DNA of 7,205 bases from Opitutaceae bacterium UBA3033 (GTDB lineage: Bacteria; Verrucomicrobiota; Verrucomicrobiia; Opitutales; Opitutaceae): assembly GCA_002367815.1 (NCBI GenBank), contig DFDG01000051.1, forward strand, positions 18,804 through 26,008, given 5' to 3'. The translations under genes and the position numbers were made by a program. Positions 1 through 5,157 of this stretch are shown here, in pieces. Below the pieces are notes generated by a model. That model made no database searches. It was not told the origin of the DNA and saw only the letters and a list, made by a program, of their open reading frames with translations. Positions within the stretch are counted from its first letter, which is position 1, and each line of letters opens with the position of its first letter.

Positions 1-157
1 CCAGCGATTCACCGGCCGCACCCGCGGCAACCGCGTGACCATATTTGATGCCGATCCGCGCTTGGTCGGCGAGCTCGTGCCCCTCAAAGTGGAACGCGCC
101 TCCGTCAGCACCCTTTATGGCTCGCTCGTTTTGAGCGGAGTCCCCGACTCCGCGTAA
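1..157 (+). CDS. miaB: tRNA-2-methylthio-N6-dimethylallyladenosine synthase MiaB, C-terminal TRAM domain (partial, 5' end outside window)
   Basis: Only the last 51 residues are visible; the reading frame enters at base 2 and ends in TAA at 155-157. The segment GRTRGNRVTIF, then DPRLVGELVPLKVERAS and TLYGSLV, is the typical end of a MiaB-type TRAM domain. This small beta-barrel RNA-binding domain follows the radical-SAM domain in methylthiotransferases. MiaB adds a methylthio group to i6A37 of tRNAs that read UNN codons. The radical-SAM part is not visible, so a related methylthiotransferase (MtaB or RimO) cannot be fully excluded, but the GRTRGNR and TLYG pattern favours MiaB. The tail after TLYGSLV (SGVPDSA) lies beyond the usual end of the domain and is encoded by a palindrome at 135-153. 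The neighbours downstream on the same strand are a four-helix-bundle gene and gmk. Confidence 0.85.
   Translation, partial: QRFTGRTRGNRVTIFDADPRLVGELVPLKVERASVSTLYGSLVLSGVPDSA
135..153 (+). repeat. Perfect 7-bp hairpin within the last codons of miaB (REP-like palindrome or terminator stem)
   Basis: GCGGAGT (135-141) and ACTCCGC (147-153) are exact reverse complements around a 5-nt CCCCG loop. The hairpin encodes most of the C-terminal SGVPDSA of MiaB and ends one base before its stop codon. A pyrimidine-rich stretch (TCTTTCTCTTT) begins at 158, so the structure could act as an intrinsic terminator, although the T run is interrupted and starts about 5 nt after the stem. Its GC-rich symmetrical form also resembles dispersed REP-type palindromes. 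The hairpin is seen directly; either role is inference. Confidence 0.6.
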
Positions 158-200
158 TCTTTCTCTTTCCTCGTTCTCTTAATCTTTATTCCTTCTCTCA
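158..200 (+). repeat. Left polypyrimidine tract flanking the four-helix-bundle gene (inverted partner at 610-638)
   Basis: This stretch, which directly follows the miaB stop codon, is nearly all C and T. Bases 170-180 (CTCGTTCTCTT) are the exact reverse complement of 610-620. Bases 158-168 (TCTTTCTCTTT) are the exact reverse complement of 628-638. The two matching blocks are adjacent on the left but separated by 7 nt on the right, so the repeat is imperfect. The tract also supplies the whole leader of the following gene, which therefore has no purine-rich Shine-Dalgarno sequence. Confidence 0.6.
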
Positions 201-203
201 ATC

Positions 204-629
204 ATGCCCGCTCTCTTCGATCACGAACGACTGAAAGTCTATCAAGAGGCTCTTCGGTTTGTCGTGTGGGTTGGACCAATCATAGAGGAGTTACCCACCA
301 AGCTGGCAGCCAAAGATCAGTTGGACCGGGCCAGCACAAGTATCGTGCTCAATCTGGCCGAAGGTAACGGCAAGCGTTCGCATCCCGACCGGTGTCGCTA
401 CTTTGATATTGCCCGGGGCTCCACGGTTGAATGTGCCGCCTGCCTTGATGTGCTGGCGCGCAGAGGAAAACTGTCCGGTGCCATTGTCATGGAAGGAAAA
501 GCCATATTGCTCGAAATCGTTTCCATGACGGCTGGATTGATTGCGCGGTTCACCGCCGGCGTGAACGAAGATCCGTCCGCCTACGGAGATAACATTGTCA
601 CGGAGGAGAAAGAGAACGAGAAAGAGTAA
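204..629 (+). CDS. Four-helix bundle protein (S23 / 23S rRNA intervening-sequence protein family)
   Basis: The 141-residue product matches the four-helix-bundle family known from ORFs inside 23S rRNA intervening sequences and related to the Avd accessory protein of diversity-generating retroelements. Visible hallmarks are a first helix from about residues 6-29 (FDHERLKVYQEAL), a second with QLDRASTSIVLNLAEGNGK (39-57), a third with YFDIARGSTVECAACLDVL (66-84), and a fourth from about 93-119. Family members usually run to about 115-130 residues; the extra charged tail here (EEKENEKE, 134-141) is encoded by the right-hand polypurine repeat. The ATG at 204 is preceded by a C/T-rich leader with no Shine-Dalgarno sequence. 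Avd forms a basic pentamer that binds nucleic acid; the role of stand-alone members such as this one is unknown. The gene separates miaB from the membrane-protein/gmk pair and has inverted repeats at both ends, so it looks like an insertion. Confidence 0.88.
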   Translation: MPALFDHERLKVYQEALRFVVWVGPIIEELPTKLAAKDQLDRASTSIVLNLAEGNGKRSHPDRCRYFDIARGSTVECAACLDVLARRGKLSGAIVMEGKAILLEIVSMTAGLIARFTAGVNEDPSAYGDNIVTEEKENEKE

Positions 630-639
630 AGAGAAAGAA
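603..639 (+). repeat. Right polypurine tract flanking the four-helix-bundle gene (inverted partner at 158-180)
   Basis: This tract is almost pure A and G. AAGAGAACGAG (610-620) and AAAGAGAAAGA (628-638) are exact reverse complements of 170-180 and 158-168. It covers the final codons and stop (627-629) of the four-helix-bundle gene and ends about 10 nt before the ATG of the next gene, so it may also provide that gene's purine-rich ribosome-binding region. A transcript spanning both tracts could fold them together with the whole ORF in the loop, as in rRNA intervening sequences; that analogy is inference. Confidence 0.6.
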
Positions 640-648
640 CCAAATCCT

Positions 649-1188
649 ATGTCACTTACCGTCGCCACTTTGATTCCCGGATTAATGCTGCTCCTCTTGG
701 GCTGGGGGCTGCTCAGTGGCAGCTCCACCATCGTGGCTTCGTTGAAAGCCCTGCCCCGGTCGCAAACTGCCGCCATGGTATTCTTCGGCGGTGGCGCCAT
801 CTGGTTTCTCTACCGCGTCTGGCATTTGTCCGAAGCGGATTTTGGTAATTTCAGAGCCATACTCGCCATCGCATTTGCGGCGATTGCATTGCTCTCTTTC
901 AAATACGTGCCCGACTTTCTCGCCGTGCGGGGTTTGAGTGTGCTCGTGCTTTTGGGCGCCGGACCATTACTGGGTGCAGCCTTTATGCACTACGAGCTGC
1001 CCCAGCGTTTGTTGATGGTCACACTCGTGTATCTCTTCATCGCCCTCGCGATTTATCTTGGGGCGGTGCCTTACCGTTTGCGTGATTTTTTCGAATGGCT
1101 GTTTCGCAGACCGCCGCGCGCTCGAATGCTGGGCGGCGTTCTGCTCGGCTACGGCCTCTTGTTAACCATCACCGCTTTTACTTACTGA
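649..1188 (+). CDS. Polytopic inner-membrane protein of unknown function
   Basis: I do not recognise a named family. The 179-residue product is strongly hydrophobic, with about six likely membrane segments at roughly residues 4-24, 41-57, 69-84, 93-113, 119-140 and 160-178. Basic clusters lie between the last two (YRLRDFFEWLFRRPPRAR, 142-159), suggesting that loop is cytoplasmic. I chose the ATG at 649 because translation from there begins directly in a membrane helix. An in-frame ATG at 595 would add 18 very basic residues encoded by the polypurine repeat and would overlap the four-helix-bundle gene. A purine-rich stretch about 10 nt upstream could serve as ribosome-binding site. The gene ends 3 bp before gmk, so the two are probably cotranscribed. 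No catalytic motif is visible. Confidence 0.75.
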   Translation: MSLTVATLIPGLMLLLLGWGLLSGSSTIVASLKALPRSQTAAMVFFGGGAIWFLYRVWHLSEADFGNFRAILAIAFAAIALLSFKYVPDFLAVRGLSVLVLLGAGPLLGAAFMHYELPQRLLMVTLVYLFIALAIYLGAVPYRLRDFFEWLFRRPPRARMLGGVLLGYGLLLTITAFTY

Positions 1189-1191
1189 TCC

Positions 1192-1809
1192 GTGTCCGAC
1201 CAAGTGACCCCCATTCTGTTGGTGTTGGCCGGTCCCGCCGGTTCTGGCAAAAGCACGCTCTGCGACCGGTTGGTCCACGAGGATCCGACTTTTACGCGCG
1301 TGGTGACAACGACCTCCCGCCCGCCCCGTCCCGGTGAGATCAACGGCATCCACTATCACTTTTTTAAGCCCGAGGAATTCGAACAGCGCATCGCCGCGGG
1401 CGAATTTCTCGAATGGGCCCAAGTCCACGGTAAAAACCGCAACCGACTCTACGGCACACTCGCTTCATCCGTTCTTGAACCCCTCAAGGCGGGCCGCAAT
1501 TTGATCATGAGCGTAGATGTGCAGGGGGTGGAGAGCTTTCGCCGTGCCGCCCGGATCAACCCGCTGATCGCCCGCAACATGAAGACTGTGTTCATCGTCG
1601 TGGATCATGAACGTCTCGTAGCCCGCATGCGCGACCGGGCCCAGGACAACGAAGCCGAAATTGCCGGTCGCATGAAGACGGCGGAGCGTGAATTGCGCGA
1701 GGCGCACAAATTCGATTATAAGATCCCGAGTGCTTCCAAGGAAGCTGACTACGCCAAGTTGCTCGCCATCATCGATCAGGCCCGCGGAAATCTCGCCGGT
1801 GGCGAGTAA
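1192..1809 (+). CDS. gmk: Guanylate kinase
   Basis: The enzyme phosphorylates GMP to GDP with ATP in the cytoplasm, feeding GTP and dGTP synthesis. The 205-residue length is normal. The P-loop GPAGSGKST is at 14-22, and the GMP-binding TTTSRPPRPGE at 39-49 is followed by NGIHYHF. Further motifs are EFLEWAQVHG (71-80), YGT (87-89), the strand SVDVQG (107-112), and the lid with RMRDRAQDNEAEIAGRM (145-161). Two details depart from the family: the loop usually reading GNYYGT is lengthened to GKNRNRLYGT (80-89), and the usual VNDD after the final FDY is replaced by KIPSAS (177-182). The start is GTG, only 3 bp after the membrane-protein stop, with no clear Shine-Dalgarno sequence, so translation may be coupled. 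It ends 12 bp before the convergent crystallin-domain gene, with no terminator seen between them. Confidence 0.95.
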   Translation: MSDQVTPILLVLAGPAGSGKSTLCDRLVHEDPTFTRVVTTTSRPPRPGEINGIHYHFFKPEEFEQRIAAGEFLEWAQVHGKNRNRLYGTLASSVLEPLKAGRNLIMSVDVQGVESFRRAARINPLIARNMKTVFIVVDHERLVARMRDRAQDNEAEIAGRMKTAERELREAHKFDYKIPSASKEADYAKLLAIIDQARGNLAGGE

Positions 1810-1821
1810 CGGCAACCCTGA

Positions 1822-2577
1822 TTAACGGGCACTGGCCATCCGGTTCTGGCGAAATTCCGGGCTTTTCCGCAACGCATCACGCAGGCGTTGTTCGGTCCAG
1901 TTCTGGTCAATGAGCAACCGGCGATAATTCGCCAAGCCCATGGCATCGGGAGCGCGACCGAGCACATCCTGATAGGCCCGGGCGATCATCCGCTCCACCA
2001 CCTCATGACGGTATTCGCGGCTGTCGCGCATGTGTTCACGCACCATGCGGTCGGTCCAACCCTGCTCGATCACCAAGCCGCGATAATACGCCAGCCCATC
2101 CCGATCGGCCCCGCGGCCCAAAACGTCCCGGTAGGCACTTTGAATCATGGGGTCGACCGAAGGCCGCGGTTGCGGGATTCTTTGCCGTTCACCCTTAACC
2201 ACCAGCGAAGAAATCCGATCGTTCCACGCGATATCCATATCCGGCATATCGCGTCTGGCTAGGTTGCGAATATCTGCATCCGCCCGCATCACCTGGCCGT
2301 TAAAATCGTAGTGATCAAAAAGCATGACCGTCGCGCCGCCTTCAACCCGCACCGATGAGATTTGATCATTGATGCGTTTGCCGTTGCTGAAGCGTGCCCG
2401 ATTCAAGTCCGGGATTCGATCACCGGCATAAAGCACCAACGAACCACCCTTAAAATTTGCGTCCTCATAGAGTATGACGCGGGGTTCATTCCGATCAAAA
2501 CCACCGTGGCGGGAATTACCCCCCATGGCCAGGGTTACCAAACCAAGGAACCCGCAGAGCATTGATGTCGTTTTCAT
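1822..2577 (-). CDS. Secreted beta/gamma-crystallin domain protein with two DUF4214 repeats
   Basis: The 251-residue product starts with a likely signal peptide (MKTTSMLCGFLGLVTLAMGG), with cleavage near residues 18-20. Residues 33-128 form two Greek-key motifs of the beta/gamma-crystallin type. Each has an aromatic/Gly first half (VILYEDANFKGGSL and VMLFDHYDFNGQV) and ends in the Ca2+-binding signature: NDQISS (70-75) and NDRISS (119-124). After a proline-rich linker (131-142) come two copies of a DUF4214-like unit, AYRDVLGRGADRDGLAYYRG (148-167) and AYQDVLGRAPDAMGLANYRR (201-220), each followed by a WT..R(V/L)R helix. DUF4214 is found in exported and surface proteins and resembles phycobilisome-linker repeats. 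A role in Ca2+-stabilised envelope or matrix structure is inference. The ATG at 2577 has AAGGG only one base upstream, too close for an ideal ribosome-binding site; Met6 is an alternative start. It is convergent with gmk. Confidence 0.85.
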   Translation of the reverse strand: MKTTSMLCGFLGLVTLAMGGNSRHGGFDRNEPRVILYEDANFKGGSLVLYAGDRIPDLNRARFSNGKRINDQISSVRVEGGATVMLFDHYDFNGQVMRADADIRNLARRDMPDMDIAWNDRISSLVVKGERQRIPQPRPSVDPMIQSAYRDVLGRGADRDGLAYYRGLVIEQGWTDRMVREHMRDSREYRHEVVERMIARAYQDVLGRAPDAMGLANYRRLLIDQNWTEQRLRDALRKSPEFRQNRMASAR

Positions 2578-2601
2578 ACCCTTGGGACGAAACGCCGAAA
2601 C

Positions 2602-2629
2602 ACTTTATTCAAAAAATGTGCCGTCTCAA
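2602..2629 (-). promoter_or_regulatory. Weak candidate sigma-70-type promoter for the crystallin-domain gene
   Basis: Read on the minus strand, TTGAGA (2629-2624) and TAAAGT (2607-2602) are separated by 16 bp and lie about 25 bp upstream of the start codon. They match the consensus at 5/6 and 4/6 positions. The region is A/T-rich compared with its surroundings. The assignment rests on sequence resemblance alone, and the host's promoter rules are unknown. Confidence 0.25.
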
Positions 2630-2636
2630 TTAATCC

Positions 2637-2659
2637 AAAGTAACCCAATAGGTTACTTT
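2637..2659 (-). terminator. Perfect 9-bp inverted repeat between nadB and the crystallin-domain gene: terminator stem or operator
   Basis: AAAGTAACC (2637-2645) and GGTTACTTT (2651-2659) are exact reverse complements around a 5-nt spacer. The repeat lies 35 bp beyond the nadB stop codon, where the cofactor operon would be expected to end, and 60 bp upstream of the crystallin-domain gene. In the direction of transcription it ends in TTT but no longer T run follows, so it is a weak intrinsic terminator at best. The symmetry also suits a dimeric repressor site just upstream of the candidate promoter. Which role applies cannot be decided from the sequence. Confidence 0.45.
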
Positions 2660-2694
2660 CGCTTCCGCGTGACCACCGGTGGGGAGGGGTGCGC

Positions 2695-4251
2695 TCACTC
2701 CTTTTCCACCACGTAATGACACCCCTTGCTCACTGGATTCAAGGTCGCCGCATGCACCACCAACAAGGCGGTCTGAACGGCGTTGCGCAGTTCGATCAAC
2801 TCGCGGGTCAAACGATAGTCGCGATAAAAACTTTGGATCTCCTCGCGCAATTCCAACAGGATGCGTCGCGCGCGGGTCAGGCGTTTGGGTGAGCGCACAA
2901 TCCCGGCGTAGTTCCACATCGTGCTGCGCAAGAGCTGCAAATCCTGTCGGATCAAAGTGGAATCCACTTCCAGTTCCGCGGCATGCCAGGCGGCGGGGGT
3001 GGGCAACCTGAAATCGCCAGTGGCGATGTCGGCCACATCCGCCTGGGCCGTGAATTTTGCACTGATCAAACACTCCAGCAGGGAAGTGCTCGCCAAGCGA
3101 TTGGCCCCATGCAACCCGGTGCAACCGGTTTCACCAATCGCGTTGAGATGTCGCACATTGGTGCGGCCATGCAAATCCGTGTGCACGCCGCCACAGGAAA
3201 AATGCGCCGCCGGCACCACCGGGAGTAATTCCTTGGTAATATCCACCCCCTCAGCGGCACAGCGCGCCACCACGCCGGGAAACCGGTCGCGCACAAAGTC
3301 CGGCTCGAGGGCCGACAGATCGAGAAACACGCATGCCTCCCCACTGGCGGCCAATTCCTGATGAATCGCCCGAGCCACAATATCGCGCGGCGCCAATGAT
3401 CCCAGCGGATGCTGGGCATCCATGAAACGCTCCCCCCGTCCGTTTACCAGCACCGCACCTTCACCCCGCAATGCTTCCGTAATCAAAAACCGCGGCGTGT
3501 TTTTCTTATAAAAAGCCGTGGGATGAAACTGCACATATTCCAGATCGATCAACCTTGCCCCCACCCGGTAAGACATCGCGATGCCATGACCCACGCTGCC
3601 GGGTTGATTGGTCGAATGTTGAAATATCTGACCCAAACCGCCGGAGGCCAAAATCGTTTTCTTGGCCTTGATCGCGTGCACTTCACCCGTCGTCGAATCG
3701 AGCACATAGGCTCCGTAACAGGAGAGGGGAGCATAGCGGTCCGCCGGGTTCTCGCCATTGTGGGAGAGCGTCAACAGATCGACCGCCACCCAACCACTGC
3801 GGCGCGTGATGCCCACGGTCGAATCCACCTTGCTCACCACGGTTTGCAGAATGGCGTGCCCGGTCGTGTCTTTCGCATGAATAATGCGGCGCGTGCTGTG
3901 CCCGCCTTCTCGCGTGAATTCCAGTTCGCCTTTGGCATCGCGGTCAAACGCCACGGCCAGTTCATCAAGTAACAGCTCCTTGACCGCCCGGGGGCCCTCG
4001 CTCACCAGATGCGCCACGGCCACGGGATTAGACGTGTTGTCGCTCGCCGCCATGATATCGACGGCCAGCTTTTCCGCCGCCTCCGGATTATCGTAGATGA
4101 TGCCTCCCTGGGCCCAGTTGCTGTTGGCCGCCAACGGTCCATCAAGTGAGAGTAACTCCACTTTCAATCCGCTGCGCGCGGCCCGCAAGGCATACGCCGA
4201 ACCAGCCAGACCCGCGCCGATCACGAGACAATCTGTCTGAATAATTTTCAC
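2695..4251 (-). CDS. nadB: L-aspartate oxidase
   Basis: This flavoprotein oxidises L-aspartate to iminoaspartate, the substrate of NadA, using oxygen or fumarate as acceptor. The 518 residues are typical. Motifs in order: FAD-binding VIGAGLAGSAYALRAA (10-25), SNWAQGGI (44-51), HSTRRIIHAKDTTGHAI (118-134), ASGGLGQIF (202-210), the active-site strand EYVQFHPTAF (238-247), EALRGEG (259-265), APRD with the likely catalytic arginine R289, HFSCGGV (350-356), and GETGCTGLHGANRLASTSLLECL (373-395). The C-terminal helical domain ends in LRNAVQTALLVVHAA and KGCHY. The succinate dehydrogenase flavoprotein subunit is the main relative; SNWAQGGI and the absence of SDH features favour NadB. The start is GTG, sharing a GTGA overlap with the nadC stop, and no Shine-Dalgarno sequence is visible, so translation is probably coupled. 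It is the last gene of the operon. Confidence 0.96.
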   Translation of the reverse strand: MKIIQTDCLVIGAGLAGSAYALRAARSGLKVELLSLDGPLAANSNWAQGGIIYDNPEAAEKLAVDIMAASDNTSNPVAVAHLVSEGPRAVKELLLDELAVAFDRDAKGELEFTREGGHSTRRIIHAKDTTGHAILQTVVSKVDSTVGITRRSGWVAVDLLTLSHNGENPADRYAPLSCYGAYVLDSTTGEVHAIKAKKTILASGGLGQIFQHSTNQPGSVGHGIAMSYRVGARLIDLEYVQFHPTAFYKKNTPRFLITEALRGEGAVLVNGRGERFMDAQHPLGSLAPRDIVARAIHQELAASGEACVFLDLSALEPDFVRDRFPGVVARCAAEGVDITKELLPVVPAAHFSCGGVHTDLHGRTNVRHLNAIGETGCTGLHGANRLASTSLLECLISAKFTAQADVADIATGDFRLPTPAAWHAAELEVDSTLIRQDLQLLRSTMWNYAGIVRSPKRLTRARRILLELREEIQSFYRDYRLTRELIELRNAVQTALLVVHAATLNPVSKGCHYVVEKE

Positions 4252-5102
4252 GATTTGCGCCCGGTTCGTTTCACCGGCAAGGTCAGGCTGAAATCCGCTG
4301 CGACCGCGGAATGCGTGAGGGCTCCGATACTGATGACATCAACGCCTGGCTGCGCATAATTGCGCAAGGTTTCATAGCGCACCCCCCCCGATACTTCGAT
4401 GAGCGCGGCCCCGGCAATAACCGACACCGCGCGCGCGACTTGATCGGGCGTCATGTTATCGAGCAATATCACCTCGGCCCCCGCCCGCACCGCCTCCTTC
4501 ACTTCGGCCAATGTCTTCGCCTCCACTTCAATTTTTGCCCCATGCGGTGCTTCCGTCCGGCACAACTGCACGGCCTTCGTCAACGAACCCGCCGCCGCAA
4601 TGTGGTTATCCTTGATCAGCACATGCTCGCCCAAAGATGAACGGTGATTGAAACATCCGCCGCAACGCACCGCATACTTTTCCAACGCCCGCCAACCCGG
4701 AGTGGTCTTGCGCGTGTCAACAATGCGCACGCCGGTGCCATGCACCGCCGCGGCATACTTGCGCGCCTGGGTGGCGATGCCGGAGAGCCGCTGCATGAAG
4801 TTCAACGCCGTGCGCTCTGCCGTCAGCAATGCGCCCGTCGGCCCGCTCACGCGTAGCACCACGCCGCCCTTTTTAACGCGATCCCCATCCTTCGCGGTCA
4901 GCTTCACTTTCAAAGCGGGATCAACGCGCCCAAAAACTTCTGCCGCAATTTCGAGCCCACACACCACGAGATCGTGCCCGGCCTCGATAAAGGCGGTCGA
5001 CCTATGTTGGGCGGGAAATATCGCCCTACTCGTGATGTCGCCGAGCCCCGCGTCTTCTTCAAGGGCGAGATCGATCAAATGACTGGTGCGAGGTGTAAGC
5101 AT
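4248..5102 (-). CDS. nadC: Nicotinate-nucleotide diphosphorylase (carboxylating) / quinolinate phosphoribosyltransferase
   Basis: NadC converts quinolinate and PRPP to nicotinate mononucleotide with release of CO2 and PPi, the step after NadA. The 284-residue length is usual. An N-terminal alpha/beta sandwich (LEEDAGLGDITS, 14-25) precedes the open barrel. Visible motifs are ERTALNFMQRLSGIAT (96-111), DTRKTTPGWRALEKYAVRCGG (129-149), NHR (152-154), IKDNH with K164, IEVEAKTLAE (191-200), LLDNM (213-217), EVSGG (236-240) and the terminal VDVISIGALTHS (254-265). These supply the basic pocket for the quinolinate carboxylates and PRPP. The usual glycine before xNHR is a cysteine (C150). The ATG at 5102 is the only in-frame start, as a stop codon lies eight codons upstream. 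No Shine-Dalgarno sequence is visible; the leader is AT-rich. It lies 46 bp after nadA and overlaps nadB by 4 nt. Confidence 0.97.
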   Translation of the reverse strand: MLTPRTSHLIDLALEEDAGLGDITSRAIFPAQHRSTAFIEAGHDLVVCGLEIAAEVFGRVDPALKVKLTAKDGDRVKKGGVVLRVSGPTGALLTAERTALNFMQRLSGIATQARKYAAAVHGTGVRIVDTRKTTPGWRALEKYAVRCGGCFNHRSSLGEHVLIKDNHIAAAGSLTKAVQLCRTEAPHGAKIEVEAKTLAEVKEAVRAGAEVILLDNMTPDQVARAVSVIAGAALIEVSGGVRYETLRNYAQPGVDVISIGALTHSAVAADFSLTLPVKRTGRKS

Positions 5103-5118
5103 GATGGGTATATTTATA

Positions 5119-5157
5119 GCGGTTTAGGTTACAAACCCGCTTGTTTCATTAAGCGGG
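5119..5157 (-). promoter_or_regulatory. Two mutually exclusive hairpins spanning the nadA stop codon and the nadC leader (attenuator-like)
   Basis: On the minus strand, segment 1 CCCGCTT (5157-5151) pairs perfectly with segment 2 AAGCGGG (5142-5136) across an 8-nt loop; this stem is followed by TTTGT, giving a weak terminator-like shape. Segment 2 together with the following TTT can instead pair with segment 3 AAACCGC (5125-5119), with one bulged G. Segment 1 contains the nadA stop codon, so a ribosome finishing nadA would cover it and favour the 2:3 pairing just upstream of the nadC start. The complementarity is visible; a regulatory role is inference. Confidence 0.35.

Noticed and set aside
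595..648. N-terminal extension of the membrane protein from an upstream ATG
   Set aside because: The 18 added residues are basic, encoded by the polypurine repeat, and overlap the preceding gene; the ATG at 649 starts directly at a membrane helix.
291..800. 169-residue open frame on the minus strand across the four-helix-bundle and membrane-protein genes
   Set aside because: It is antisense to two better-supported genes, spans their boundary and shows no recognisable domain.
1805..1826. Terminator between the convergent gmk and crystallin-domain genes
   Set aside because: The spacer is only 12 bp and shows no stem or T run.
2673..2682. 10-bp palindrome CCACCGGTGG downstream of nadB
   Set aside because: It has no loop and no T run, and short GC-rich palindromes are expected by chance here; the 9-bp inverted repeat next to it is the stronger signal.
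2630..3124. 164-residue minus-strand frame overlapping the end of nadB and the following gap
   Set aside because: It is a shifted reading of nadB with no start signal. The nadB frame continues through to KGCHYVVEKE, the usual end, so there is no frameshift.
3409..3972. 187-residue open frame on the + strand inside nadB
   Set aside because: It is fully antisense to a nadB gene with all family motifs; the translation shows no domain and is explained by the codon bias of the GC-rich opposite strand.
5106..5125. AT-rich TATAAATATA upstream of nadC as a promoter -10 element
   Set aside because: The nearest -35-like TTGTAA is only about 10 bp away, too close for a sigma-70 promoter, and the position favours a leader within the operon.
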